This document shows positions 29,059 to 39,358 of a DNA stretch of 64,000 bases, one piece after another; positions within the stretch are counted from its first letter, which is position 1; every line of letters begins with the position of its first letter. The DNA is from an uncultured Verrucomicrobiota bacterium (lineage in GTDB: Bacteria; Verrucomicrobiota; Verrucomicrobiia; Verrucomicrobiales; DEV007). A program made the position numbers and the translations under genes. The notes under the pieces are model-generated. The model saw nothing but the letters and a program-made list of their open reading frames with translations. It made no database searches and had not been told where the DNA came from. The stretch covers positions 50,792 to 114,791 of the forward strand of contig CACIUL010000003.1 of the NCBI GenBank assembly GCA_902589825.1. Direction: 5' to 3'.

Positions 29059-31467
29059 TCAGTTACGGCGCTCAGGAGCTGAAATACGGGACCATAACTC
29101 CTGGAAAAACTTCCCTTCAATTTTTTCCCCGGCAGACTTTGCGACATCCCAGTCTGCAATCATGTAGGCAAACAATGCCATGCTCTCCTGTCTGGAAAGG
29201 TGTTCGCCCGATCCCGGTAAATAATTCTGTGAAAGTTTCTCCGCCATGACCAGCAGGGCTCTTCCTGTTAACTGGTCAAAGGGAATTTTACCTTCACCCT
29301 GTGCACCAAATCGGTGTGTTAAATGCAGCTCGTCCGCTGCCACGATATTAAGCGAGCGACTCTCCGTGACAGGACCGGTATATCCAAACTTGTTGAGGTC
29401 GGCAATCAGCATATCGATGAATTTCTCGGATGCACGCCAGATATAGAGCTCATCGGCATGCCGCTGCTTGAGGGCTGGATGCTCGAAGCTTTCCTCCTCA
29501 AGCATCTTGATTCCCATGCCGAACTGACGATTTTTACGGAATGGGGCAATCGTGGCCAGCAATACTGCAATGCGTTGAGATTCCTGCGCCTTCAGCTTGA
29601 TCACCTTCTCAGCCTCAGCCTTCCGGTATTCCAGCCTGAGCATGTTGACAGACTGCTCCAGTCGGTCAATACGCTTGCGCATCCGTTTCTGGACTCCCTG
29701 CATCTTGAGCCCTCCATAAAGTTTCTTGGATTTCTCAAGTGCCGCCAGCGACTCCTCATAGCTGGAATCCCGGACAAATGGTGGAAAAAGCTGTAATTTA
29801 TCGAGGTCATGCAGGTAAGGGGCAAGCAATCCCCTGAACTCATTGACCAGTTTCAGATCTCCGGATGAACTTAAGTCACGGAATGTCCTGAAATATCCCT
29901 GTGCCGCGACAAAAGCCCCCATCTCCCAGTTCTTCAACCCGCAGGCCAGGAAAATCAGGGTTTCTGTTTTTTCTCCACTGAAATCCTCCTCGCTGAAATC
30001 GTTCCTGTATTCCGGCAACACCGGGAGTTCGCTGCCCAGTAATTCACCCGCCCTGCAGAAAAAACGGCAAAGAGACCGGCTGCTTTCCTCCTCTGAAAAG
30101 TTACCCTGCAACTCCAGTTTCTTGAAGATGCTACGGGCAGCAACAAGCTTGCCCTGCAATAAAAGGCTGAGCCCCTGGTTAAAAAGGGCCCAGTTGGCGG
30201 TTGGTTGTATGGTTGTCCCTGAATCGGCAATCTCTTTGAAAGCTGACTCTGCAGCCTTGAAATTCCTTTCGATCAGCATTTGTCTGGCATCCCTGAATCT
30301 TTCAGTCGTGCTCTTGACTCCTTTGTCCAGGACCACGCTGCCACTTTCATCCGGTTTAACTGCCACAACCTCGTCGGCATCCGTGCTCTTGAAGTAAAAC
30401 CCCAGCTTGATACCAAGGGCGATTACAACAATAACAAAAACAACAAGCGCTGCTGTGCGGGCATTGCGCTCATAGACCCTGTGCCGCATCCGCTGACCCT
30501 TCAAGGCCTTTGATCCACTCCCGCCTTCCAGGACCTTCTTTCGGGCAAAGCTCAGGTGTTCTATAAGTTCCTCATAGGAGGAATAACGGTCATCCGGTTC
30601 ACGTTCCATCATCCGGTCAATCAACCCGCAAGTCGTTACAGACACATCAGGGGAAAACATCTCAAGGCTGATGGCCTTATCCTTGATGGCTTTCAGTTCA
30701 TCAATTGAGGCCGTATCAGCTGAATACGGAGGCTGACCTGCCAGTGCATGAAAAAGCGTCGCTCCAAGGCTGTAAATATCACTGCGGAAATCCTCCTCCT
30801 GCAGGTGAAGTTTCTCCGGCGGCACATAGTAAGGAGTCGCCCATATCTCGCCTTCATCCCTGTCGACACCCTCCAGGATACGCGCAAGGCCGAAATCCAC
30901 GATTTTGGAGGTTTCATCCTCCGAGAGCAAAATGTTCCCGGGCTTGATATCCCGGTGAATCATCCCGGCTTCATGTGCCGCGGAAAGACCCTGGGTGATT
31001 TCAAGGGCAATCTCCAGAACTCGGCTTTCGGGTAACCTGCCCTCAGCCTGGATCCGTTCATCCAGGGAACCTCCACCCACCAGCTCCATAGCGATGAAAT
31101 AATGATCCTGGTCACGCCCGGCGGAATACACCTTTACCACGTTGGGGTGACTGATCACCGCGGTGATCTTTGCCTCGCGCTCAAATTCCTTCGCCCGCTT
31201 GGCATCCTTGCTGAAGTTCGCATTAAGGATCTTCAGTGCAACCTGCCGGTCAAGGGTCTGGTCAATCGCCCGGAAAACCCTGCTCATGCCACCGATGCCG
31301 ATTTTCTCCTCTATTATGAACTGAAGGAATTCCGCACGGACACGAATTGCAGTCCTACATTTGGGACAAAGCACCTTGGAATAAGGGCTACAGGCCGAAA
31401 CATCAATGATCCCGCCGCATGTCGGGCAGGCATTCATGAATCTTTTTTGGCTCTCAGGGACACCCAT
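29059..31467 (-). CDS. Membrane-anchored Ser/Thr protein kinase (PknB-like) with N-terminal zinc ribbon
   Basis: CPTCG...CPKC ribbon, IGIGGMSRVFRAID, VALKIL, MIHRDIKPGNILL, KIVDFGLAR; TM helix RTAALVVFVIVVIALGIKLGFYF. Supplied ORF start 31578 overlaps the divergent gene; MGVPESQ start preferred. Confidence 0.9.
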   Translation of the reverse strand: MGVPESQKRFMNACPTCGGIIDVSACSPYSKVLCPKCRTAIRVRAEFLQFIIEEKIGIGGMSRVFRAIDQTLDRQVALKILNANFSKDAKRAKEFEREAKITAVISHPNVVKVYSAGRDQDHYFIAMELVGGGSLDERIQAEGRLPESRVLEIALEITQGLSAAHEAGMIHRDIKPGNILLSEDETSKIVDFGLARILEGVDRDEGEIWATPYYVPPEKLHLQEEDFRSDIYSLGATLFHALAGQPPYSADTASIDELKAIKDKAISLEMFSPDVSVTTCGLIDRMMEREPDDRYSSYEELIEHLSFARKKVLEGGSGSKALKGQRMRHRVYERNARTAALVVFVIVVIALGIKLGFYFKSTDADEVVAVKPDESGSVVLDKGVKSTTERFRDARQMLIERNFKAAESAFKEIADSGTTIQPTANWALFNQGLSLLLQGKLVAARSIFKKLELQGNFSEEESSRSLCRFFCRAGELLGSELPVLPEYRNDFSEEDFSGEKTETLIFLACGLKNWEMGAFVAAQGYFRTFRDLSSSGDLKLVNEFRGLLAPYLHDLDKLQLFPPFVRDSSYEESLAALEKSKKLYGGLKMQGVQKRMRKRIDRLEQSVNMLRLEYRKAEAEKVIKLKAQESQRIAVLLATIAPFRKNRQFGMGIKMLEEESFEHPALKQRHADELYIWRASEKFIDMLIADLNKFGYTGPVTESRSLNIVAADELHLTHRFGAQGEGKIPFDQLTGRALLVMAEKLSQNYLPGSGEHLSRQESMALFAYMIADWDVAKSAGEKIEGKFFQELWSRISAPERRN

Positions 31468-31566
31468 CACATTGAACCTATCACCCCAAGGCACAGACCG
31501 CAAAATCTTGTCGGCAGTCAATTGCACAGTTTCTTGACACGAACGAGTGTAGAGTAAGCAACGGCA

Positions 31567-32466
31567 ATGGAATTGCATTATACAGCCAAGGACGGGCAGG
31601 GAGAGCGCCTTGACCGGTTTATCGCCTCAAAACTCGGGGAAATGTCCCGGGCACGCATCCAGTCATTGATCAAAAACGCTCACATTACCCTCAATGGCTC
31701 TCCAACCAAGCCAGGCAGATTGCTCGCAGATGGCGACCTCATCTCGGTTAGCATCCCTGCCCCGGTCAGTGCTGACGCTCAACCGGAAAACATTCCCCTT
31801 GAAGTGCTCCATGAGGATGAGCATATCATCGTTATTAACAAGCCCCATGGCCTTGTCGTGCACCCGGCAGCCGGAAATCCGAACGGCACACTTGTCAATG
31901 CCCTGTTGCACCACTGCGAATCCTTATCCGGCATAGGCGGGGTTGAGCGGCCCGGCATCGTTCACCGTCTCGACAAGGACACGAGCGGTTGTCTGGTTGC
32001 CGCAAAAACGGATACCGCGCACCGCACACTATGCGACTGCTTTGCCCGCCATCAGGTAACCAAGGTCTACCTGGCGGTTGTCGAAGGTTGTCCGCCATCG
32101 CTTTCAGGGCGCATTGAAAATCATATTTCCCGCAACCCAAATGACCGGCAGAAGATGGCTGTTGTCATGCCACCCTTGGGAAAACCGGCAATCACTGAGT
32201 ATAAAGTGCGTTCCCCCCGGGGTGATGCCAGTCTCGTGGAGTGCCGTATATTCACCGGCAGAACCCATCAAATCAGGGTCCACATGAAATCCCTTGGAAC
32301 CCCAATACTTGGTGATCCAGTCTACGCACGGCCTGCAAGGCAAAAGGTCGCGGCACCACGCCTCATGCTGCATGCCTGGAAGCTTGGTTTTACCCATCCG
32401 GTCAATGGAGAAAAGCTTCTGTTTGAAAATGCGCCGCCGCCGGAATTCAATCCTTGGCAGGAATAA
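31567..32466 (+). CDS. RluA family pseudouridine synthase
   Basis: S4 domain GERLDRFIASKL...ARIQSLIKN; GIVHRLDKDTSGCLVAAKT; GRTHQIRVHMKSLGTPILGDPVY. Confidence 0.95.
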   Translation: MELHYTAKDGQGERLDRFIASKLGEMSRARIQSLIKNAHITLNGSPTKPGRLLADGDLISVSIPAPVSADAQPENIPLEVLHEDEHIIVINKPHGLVVHPAAGNPNGTLVNALLHHCESLSGIGGVERPGIVHRLDKDTSGCLVAAKTDTAHRTLCDCFARHQVTKVYLAVVEGCPPSLSGRIENHISRNPNDRQKMAVVMPPLGKPAITEYKVRSPRGDASLVECRIFTGRTHQIRVHMKSLGTPILGDPVYARPARQKVAAPRLMLHAWKLGFTHPVNGEKLLFENAPPPEFNPWQE

Positions 32467-33469
32467 CGGCGTCGCCTAACGGCGGGCAACACTCCAGCAA
32501 TTCCGAAAACAGATTACCCAGGCTGCGTCGCCTGAAACTTGCGACCAGGGCCCTCCTGAACAAACGCTTTACCTGTTTGCGCTCCACCTTGACCCTTTGC
32601 TGTAACTGACCCCACCCCGCTGAGCTTAGGAGCGTCAATGTCTGCGCCCCGATCAATGCAGGCAAGGCCGTGGCAAGCCGAAGACGACGTGAATGAACCG
32701 CATGGATATAGTTTCCCGCAGAAGCAAGCAATTCCCTGCACCGTTGCCGCCAGACAAGGGCATCCTCCTGCCATATCTTCGCACCTCCTTCTTCCGGGTC
32801 CGCTCCCGGTATATAACAACGCCCCGATTGAAGGTCTTCCGGCAAGTCACGCAAAATATTCAGCAACTGCAGGCCCTTGCCGTAGTCCTTGCCCAGTTGT
32901 TCCATCTCTTCACGGGGTAAAACCGCATAGCTCTCGCCGTAGGCCCCATAACCCAGGTCCGTCCAGAATACCCCAACGCACCCGGCCACATCATAGGTGT
33001 ATTGTTCAAGCTGGTCCGCCGATTCAAGAACCGCGCAATGATTGCCGGGGAAACGCTTCAGGTCATCTGCTTGCCCCCTGACCACAGAAGCCACCACGCG
33101 CTGTATCGCCTCGACCTGCCAGGAAGGCATACGATCAAAATACCCCACCCAGGACGAAAACTTCCGCAGTGCAGCCAGTTCAGCATCGATGCTCTCCGTC
33201 GCCGCCCCCTTGTAGAGTAACGAAGTGAAATCCGGCGCAACACCCTCCCCTGCCACTGCTTCGGCCATCTCGGAGAGCACCTGCAACCTCTCTTCCGGGG
33301 CAACAGCTTTCGTGTCTGCAACGGTATCAGTCGCCCGGGCAAGGAGGTACCCAAGGCTGGCAGCACTCCTGATCTCACCGGGCAGGACCTTCAGCGACAA
33401 GTAGAAGCTTCGCGAAACTGAAGCCAGTAAATCGCCACCAAGTTCACGTTCAAAGTCATCCATTGGCAA
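32447..33469 (-). CDS. Squalene/phytoene synthase family protein (squalene synthase-like)
   Basis: SRSFYLSLKVLPGEIR, YLLARATDTVADT (DxxxD), YTYDVAGCVGVFW, GKGLQLLNILRDLPEDLQSGRCYIP. Confidence 0.9.
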   Translation of the reverse strand: MPMDDFERELGGDLLASVSRSFYLSLKVLPGEIRSAASLGYLLARATDTVADTKAVAPEERLQVLSEMAEAVAGEGVAPDFTSLLYKGAATESIDAELAALRKFSSWVGYFDRMPSWQVEAIQRVVASVVRGQADDLKRFPGNHCAVLESADQLEQYTYDVAGCVGVFWTDLGYGAYGESYAVLPREEMEQLGKDYGKGLQLLNILRDLPEDLQSGRCYIPGADPEEGGAKIWQEDALVWRQRCRELLASAGNYIHAVHSRRLRLATALPALIGAQTLTLLSSAGWGQLQQRVKVERKQVKRLFRRALVASFRRRSLGNLFSELLECCPPLGDAVIPAKD

Positions 33470-33503
33470 TTGCCAGAGCTGCCGCTAACATAGCACAGCA
33501 GTC

Positions 33504-34607
33504 ATGGTTCGACACCTATACATCCACGTCCCGTTCTGTCACCGCATTTGTCCATACTGTAATTTCTACAAGCACACCCCGGGAGGAACCGACCACGGCG
33601 CCTTTGTCGGCGCCCTGCTTGCTGAGCTAAGGAAGCGCTCGGTTGAATGCAACCTGATTCCCGAGACAATCTACATGGGAGGCGGAACACCGACCGCCCT
33701 TTCCGGCAAGCATCTGGAGACTCTCCTCCAAGGGATTGCCAACACGCTTGACCTGAAACACCTCACAGAGTGGGGAATCGAGGCCAACCCGGCCACTTTC
33801 AACCGCGACAAGGCACAGCTCATGCGCGATTCAGGCATTACCCGCGTAAGCCTCGGGATACAGTCCTGGACTCCTTCCACGCTGGCCACCCTTGGGCGGG
33901 ACCACAGCCCGGAAGATGCACGGGGTTCCTTTGAAACACTCAGGGATTGTAACTTTCAAAGCCTGAATATCGACATGATGTTCTCCATCCCGGGACAATC
34001 GCCGGAGAGCTGGCTGGCAGACCTTGAACACACGGTGGCACTCAGTCCCGATCATGTCTCAGCCTACAACCTCAATTACGAGGAAGACACTGAGTTCTTC
34101 GACCGCCTCAGTAATGGCGAATTCCGGGAAGATGCCGCCCAGGACGTTGCCTTCTTCAGAAGCGCCACACAAATCCTCGGGCAAGCTGGCTTTGACCAAT
34201 ATGAGATTTCCAATTATGCAAGGCCCGGGCATCATTCCAGGCACAACTCGGCATACTGGTCAGGAGCGGATTACCTGGGCATCGGGCCGGGAGCATTCAC
34301 CACCTTTAAGGGGGAACGCTGGCGCAACCTGGCAAATACAGGGGAATACATCAATCAGGTTGCCCGTGACAACCTTGCGGGACTGATTACCGAACATGAG
34401 CAAATTGATGCCGCTGCATTCCGTGCAGAGCGTATCGCCCTTCAACTGCGGACCAGTCGCGGGCTCGGGATGGAAATCCTCGGGTCTGCCCGGGATAAGG
34501 TAGCTGAGCTCATCGATGAAGGACTGATCGAGGCACGGGGCGGAAATATTGTCCTTACAGAAAAAGGCAAGTTGCTGGCAGACTCGGTCGCATCGCACCT
34601 CCTTTAG
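33504..34607 (+). CDS. hemW: HemW-like radical SAM protein (coproporphyrinogen III oxidase family)
   Basis: HVPFCHRICPYCNFYKH (CxxxCxxC), IYMGGGTPTALS, SLNIDMMFSIPGQ, HNSAYWSGADYLGIGPGA. Confidence 0.93.
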   Translation: MVRHLYIHVPFCHRICPYCNFYKHTPGGTDHGAFVGALLAELRKRSVECNLIPETIYMGGGTPTALSGKHLETLLQGIANTLDLKHLTEWGIEANPATFNRDKAQLMRDSGITRVSLGIQSWTPSTLATLGRDHSPEDARGSFETLRDCNFQSLNIDMMFSIPGQSPESWLADLEHTVALSPDHVSAYNLNYEEDTEFFDRLSNGEFREDAAQDVAFFRSATQILGQAGFDQYEISNYARPGHHSRHNSAYWSGADYLGIGPGAFTTFKGERWRNLANTGEYINQVARDNLAGLITEHEQIDAAAFRAERIALQLRTSRGLGMEILGSARDKVAELIDEGLIEARGGNIVLTEKGKLLADSVASHLL

Positions 34608-34765
34608 GCAGGTTCTTGATTCTTTTTGCCATCCGGCGTGAAACACGCGGCCCTTTGACCTAATCAGTAGACCAACGCACAATTGCAGTTGAGTAATTCA
34701 GGGTCACAGCTATGGATTGTTAGCAAAAAGGCAGCAATGAACCCTTGTTGCCAACTTTTCATACC

Positions 34766-35230
34766 ATGCCATTACCAATCGAATTTGCTGAACGGGGCGA
34801 CAAGAACACCATTGAAAACGAATGCGGCTTTGCCCCGAAATTCGGGGATGACGGCCTGATTCCGGTTGTCACCCAGGACAACAAGAGTGGAGAGGTCCTG
34901 ATGGTTGCCTACATGAACCGTGAGGCCCTGCAACAGACAATCACGATCAGGGAAGCCGTATACTACAGCCGCAGCCGCAACCAGCTCTGGCACAAGGGTG
35001 AAACCAGCGGAAATGTTCAGAAAGTTACGGAAATGCGTACCGACTGCGACCAGGACGTCATTCTTCTGAAAGTCGAACAGGTCGGGCCGGGATGCTGCCA
35101 CGTCGGCTATGCATCCTGCTTTTACCGCAAGGCACCCCTTGGCGATCAACTTGCCGCCACTGCAGAGAACGGGATCGCGCAACTGGAATTAAGCGAGGAA
35201 AAGACCTATAATCCTGATGAGGTCTACTAA
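34766..35230 (+). CDS. hisI: Phosphoribosyl-AMP cyclohydrolase
   Basis: VLMVAYMNREALQQT, YYSRSRNQLWHKGETSGN, DCDQDVILLKVEQVGPGCCHVGYASCFYR. Confidence 0.95.
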   Translation: MPLPIEFAERGDKNTIENECGFAPKFGDDGLIPVVTQDNKSGEVLMVAYMNREALQQTITIREAVYYSRSRNQLWHKGETSGNVQKVTEMRTDCDQDVILLKVEQVGPGCCHVGYASCFYRKAPLGDQLAATAENGIAQLELSEEKTYNPDEVY

Positions 35231-35270
35231 ACCCTGTTAATGCCGGCGCCGACCTGCACACCAAAGAAAA

Positions 35271-35972
35271 ATGCTTGAACAGCTCAGAGAGGAAATCTGT
35301 GAGGCAAACCGTCGCCTTCCGAAAACCGGCCTGGTGGTCCTGACCTGGGGCAATGTCAGCGGCATCGACCGGGCACAGGGAATCTTTGGGATTAAGCCAA
35401 GCGGGGTAGACTACCGGAAACTTGAGCCCTCGGACATCATGCTGCTCGACCTTGACGGCAAGGTGGTTGAAGGTGAACTCAATCCATCCTCTGACACAAA
35501 GACCCACCTGGAACTCTATCGTGCCTGGCCGGAAATTGGTGGAATTACGCATACACACAGCCCGGCGGCGACTTCCCTGGCCCAGTCCGGACGCGACCTG
35601 CCCTGTTACGGCACGAGTCATGCCGACCATTTCCATGGAACCGTACCCCTCTGCCGGGCCCTTACACCTGATGAAATTGCCGAGGATTACGAGAAAAACA
35701 CCGGGCTTGCCATTGTCGACCACTTCTCCAGGGAAGGAATCAACCCGGTTCATGTTCCCGGAGTTCTCCAGCTGCACCATGCCCCATTTACCTGGGGGAA
35801 AAATGCCTGCAATTCACTCGATAACAGCATTGCCCTTGAGATGTCGGCCCGCATGGCAATTGACGGCTTGTTAATCAATCCAGGAATGGAGCCCATTCCC
35901 GGGCACATCCTCGACAAGCACTTCCTTCGCAAGCACGGCCCGGGGGCCTATTACGGCCAGCAGGAAAGTTAA
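35271..35972 (+). CDS. araD: L-ribulose-5-phosphate 4-epimerase
   Basis: TWGNVSGIDR, IKPSGVDY, SSDTKTHLELYRAWPEIGGITHTHSPAATSLAQ. Confidence 0.93.
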   Translation: MLEQLREEICEANRRLPKTGLVVLTWGNVSGIDRAQGIFGIKPSGVDYRKLEPSDIMLLDLDGKVVEGELNPSSDTKTHLELYRAWPEIGGITHTHSPAATSLAQSGRDLPCYGTSHADHFHGTVPLCRALTPDEIAEDYEKNTGLAIVDHFSREGINPVHVPGVLQLHHAPFTWGKNACNSLDNSIALEMSARMAIDGLLINPGMEPIPGHILDKHFLRKHGPGAYYGQQES

Positions 35973-37402
35973 CGATCCGGCAACGTTTCCCCGGGATTGC
36001 CGTTCTCCCCGCCCAGGGTGACCCCTTTAAGGGCATCCTTGATATCGAACAACTTGACCCTTGGACGGACCTTGGGCCGGTTAAAGTCACCACTGGAGAC
36101 AAAAGGCACATAAACCCGCCCTTCCCTTGTCACCGGGGAAAACAGGAATTCACCCACACTGACGGCCAGCTCCTCACCCACCAACTCGGAAAGGAACTTG
36201 TTGGCACGACCCAGGGCACTGTCGGACACCTTACTTGAAAAGGTTAAGTCGGCATTGATCAGGTGATCATCGCTCCCGGTATTATGCCAGGAATCCTGCT
36301 CAATTAAAAGTTGATGCCCGTTTAGCCCGATATGCCATGGGGCACGCGTGCGTATGTCGCCATCAAGCAGGGAAATCCTTACCGAGGCGTCATCATCAAC
36401 GACGAGCACCTCTTCCAGGTCACTGACATCCAGGCCTGCCTTACGCAACTTCTCAAGGGCTGAAGTCAATCGGTCAATAATAGGCAGCGACATGATTTCC
36501 GAGCCTTTTTTCAGTGTCATGTTAATGGCCAGGTCCGGGTTTAATAATCCCGTCTCACCGTCAAAGGGCTCTATCCCCCCCTTCGTGCCAACTGCCATGC
36601 GGGCGTAATACACTACCCGGTCACGGTCCATGACATCAATTTTTGCATCCATCTCCAGGTGGGCACTGTTATGATGGGTCAGGTTTTCAGGGTCTATATC
36701 CAGGCTGGAGAGAGTTGCCTGAATGTCACTGACCCGAATACGGTTCTTGTTTTTCCTGATCTTGATATAAAGGACCCCGTTGCGGATCTGCAGTGAGTCC
36801 ATTGACGTGGCAAGGGGAATATCAGAAATGTTGAACCCGTCCATCTCAATGGGTTTCCCCGTATCCCCTAATGCAATTTGTTTCCCCAACGGGTCGGCAC
36901 TGCCTTGCCCGACAATGACTTTTGCCAGCTTTGGATTGGCTTTCCCCCTGACGATTTCCGGCTTTTCAAACAGCGGCTCGAGTGAAGGGCTGCCGTCACG
37001 CTCAATTAAAAACGAAACCTCCATGCCATCGACCACAACCCCGTTGATCACGAGTTTTTTGCGCAACAGGTTCAGCAATCCGACCTTGACCGACATGTTC
37101 CTGACCATGATCCTGGTCTGGCTTCCTGCCGACTGGGGGCGTGAGGCGACCGGGGTTCCCGCATCAGCATGTTTATCACGCGGCGAGATCATCAGGCCAG
37201 ACAGGTCAATGCTGCCGCCAAGCAGGCTTACATTCAGCTCGCGCAGGTCCACCCTCATGTTGTATTCCTCCTGCAACCACCCAACCACCGTATCCCTGTC
37301 CAGCAGGGAAGAGACGATAAAACTGATTGCCAGCCACCCGACAACGGCAAGGGCCAGAAATATTCCCAGCAAACGGAGCAATATCTTTGGAAAACGCCTC
37401 AT
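35969..37402 (-). CDS. AsmA-like/translocation-assembly-like envelope protein
   Basis: N-terminal TM then VDLRELNVSLLGGSIDLSGLMIS...MSVKVGLLNLLRKKLVINGVVVDGMEVSF typical of AsmA-like proteins. Confidence 0.6.
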   Translation of the reverse strand: MRRFPKILLRLLGIFLALAVVGWLAISFIVSSLLDRDTVVGWLQEEYNMRVDLRELNVSLLGGSIDLSGLMISPRDKHADAGTPVASRPQSAGSQTRIMVRNMSVKVGLLNLLRKKLVINGVVVDGMEVSFLIERDGSPSLEPLFEKPEIVRGKANPKLAKVIVGQGSADPLGKQIALGDTGKPIEMDGFNISDIPLATSMDSLQIRNGVLYIKIRKNKNRIRVSDIQATLSSLDIDPENLTHHNSAHLEMDAKIDVMDRDRVVYYARMAVGTKGGIEPFDGETGLLNPDLAINMTLKKGSEIMSLPIIDRLTSALEKLRKAGLDVSDLEEVLVVDDDASVRISLLDGDIRTRAPWHIGLNGHQLLIEQDSWHNTGSDDHLINADLTFSSKVSDSALGRANKFLSELVGEELAVSVGEFLFSPVTREGRVYVPFVSSGDFNRPKVRPRVKLFDIKDALKGVTLGGENGNPGETLPDR

Positions 37403-37606
37403 GAATTGTTCAATTGCACATCAACAATGCGGAAACATTGAAATCGCGCCGCCCCCCTGAGGACTCACAATAATAAAGGAATATTGGTGAAACCTCTGGC
37501 AGCGCATCAGAAAGTAATGTTTGAACATATTGCAAGACAATATATCGGTGTAAGTTTATTGAGTGTATACCATGCTGATATTTCGCAGCGTAAGGTGCCA
37601 TAACGG

Positions 37607-38689
37607 ATGAGTCCAGAGTCATTGATTGTCATTTATGCGGCTCTCGCAATCGGCGCATCGTTTCTATGTTCGATCCTGGAAGCCGTGTTGCTTTCCACCT
37701 CAAGGGGCCACGTAGCGGTTCTGGAGAGCGAAGGAAGCCGTACTGCAGCTTTATGGATCCGTTTCAAGGAAGATCCTGAAAGGCCGCTTACTGCAATATT
37801 GACACTGAACACGATGGCTCACACCGTGGGTGCACTGGGTGTTGGCACTCAAGTCGCCGCCATCTATGAAGGTCAGTATGCAATGGCTGTTGCCTCAGCC
37901 CTGCTGACCATTGGAGTGCTGCTTTTCAGCGAAATCCTGCCTAAAACACTCGGCACCCTCTACTGGAAACCCCTTGCGGTGCCCAGTGCATACATTCTGA
38001 ACGTCCTGATAGGGATCCTGATCTGGGTTGTCGTCCCGATCGAAATGATCCGCCGCATGTTCCCGGCTGCTGAACAGGAAACCGTGACCCGCGAAGAACT
38101 CGCTGCACTCGCCGATATCGGCGAGGAGGAGGGAACAATTGAAGAGGATGAGGAAAAGGTAATCACAAACCTGTTAAAGCTCCGGGAAACATTGGTTAGC
38201 GACGTGATGACACCCAGCGTGGTCATGACGACCGTTGCGCACGACTGGTCAGTGGATACTGCCCGCAAGGAACTCCCGATCATGACACACGGCAGGTTAC
38301 CCGTGACCGGAGAATCGATCGATGAAATCAAGGGTATCGTGCTGCGGAGTGATATCCTGAGACGCGCAGCAGCCGATGAGGATGATGTGTTGATGTCTGA
38401 AATCATGCGACCTGTTACCTTCTGCAACCAGTCGGAGTCCGTTGATGTTGCCCTGGATATCCTGCTGGAAGGCAGGGAACAGATCATGATCATCCAGGAT
38501 GAATTTGGCGGGACCCGCGGTCTTCTCAGCATGGAGGACATTATCGAGACCCTGCTTGGTGTTGAAATCGTCGACGAAGAAGACCTTGATGCCATCGAGG
38601 AAGGCACGATCGCGGAAGACCTTCGCGAGTTTGCAAAGGAAAAATTCAGCTCACATAATGGTGATACCCCGGAGCAGGAAAACCAGTAA
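37607..38689 (+). CDS. CNNM/HlyC-CorC family transporter-like protein with CBS domains
   Basis: N-terminal CNNM-type TM region, EILPKTLGTLYW, VSDVMTPSVVMTTV, DEFGGTRGLLSMEDIIETLLG. Confidence 0.92.
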   Translation: MSPESLIVIYAALAIGASFLCSILEAVLLSTSRGHVAVLESEGSRTAALWIRFKEDPERPLTAILTLNTMAHTVGALGVGTQVAAIYEGQYAMAVASALLTIGVLLFSEILPKTLGTLYWKPLAVPSAYILNVLIGILIWVVVPIEMIRRMFPAAEQETVTREELAALADIGEEEGTIEEDEEKVITNLLKLRETLVSDVMTPSVVMTTVAHDWSVDTARKELPIMTHGRLPVTGESIDEIKGIVLRSDILRRAAADEDDVLMSEIMRPVTFCNQSESVDVALDILLEGREQIMIIQDEFGGTRGLLSMEDIIETLLGVEIVDEEDLDAIEEGTIAEDLREFAKEKFSSHNGDTPEQENQ

Positions 38690-38696
38690 GCCCAAT

Positions 38697-38873
38697 ATGG
38701 AAGAATTATCTAATATCCTAATATCATTAATAGGGATCACATTAGCTGCATGTGTCTATTTCCTGCCTTTTATAATTGCCCTGCGCAGGAATCACTCCTT
38801 TAAGTTTGTTATACTGCCAATAAACATCATCTTTGGTATAACGGGAGTGGGCTGGGTGGTGTGCATGGTGTAG
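38697..38873 (+). CDS. 58-aa superinfection immunity (Imm-like) family membrane protein
   Basis: MEELSNILISLIGITLAACVYFLPFIIALRRNHSFKFVILPINIIFGITGVGWVVCMV resembles the small two-TM Imm superinfection family; supplied ORF extends upstream out of frame with the preceding gene. Confidence 0.65.
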   Translation: MEELSNILISLIGITLAACVYFLPFIIALRRNHSFKFVILPINIIFGITGVGWVVCMV

Positions 38874-39154
38874 GCAACCTGGCCTGCTGAGAAATCCTTA
38901 GTAGATCCCATTATAGGAAACGTTACTGGTCTAGGCAGAAGGAACATTGGTGACACACTGGGGGCAGTTGGTTATGGGGCAAAAAGAGGGTATCAAGGGG
39001 AAAAAATGCACTCACCCCAAACGTCTCTACGGATGCCACCAGGAGGGAAACTTCATATTCCGCGGCCACAACAATCTGCACATCAGCCGCCAACCAGTGA
39101 ATGAAACAGCTGCTGACGGCGGGACTGCAACGGTAAGTAAAGCTGACCTTTCGG

Positions 39155-39224
39155 CTTGGTGAATCCAAGAAGTGGCTACGCCTGACGATGCCGGAATAGC
39201 AATTCCCCCCAATCAAGCGACCTG
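39155..39224. repeat. Repeat pair A, copy 1
   Basis: cttggtgaatccaagaagtggctacgcctgacgatgccggaatag...cccaatcaagcgacctg; second copy at 41542-41624. Confidence 0.75.
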
Positions 39225-39358
39225 ATTGACACCATAACTATCGGCAAGGTTTGCCATCACCGATTGCAATCATGCAACCTTTGGTGAACTGGTTATCTTC
39301 GATGTCGCTTCAGAAAACCTGAGCCTCAACATCGTCCTGTCGGGAAAACCGCGACAAA

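Noticed and set aside
35058-35780. 240-aa minus-strand ORF
   Set aside because: Overlaps araD and hisI on the opposite strand, both strongly supported; shadow ORF.
38499-38696. N-terminal extension of the 124-aa ORF ending at 38873
   Set aside because: This part overlaps the CNNM/CBS gene in another frame; only the segment from ATG 38697 resembles a real protein.
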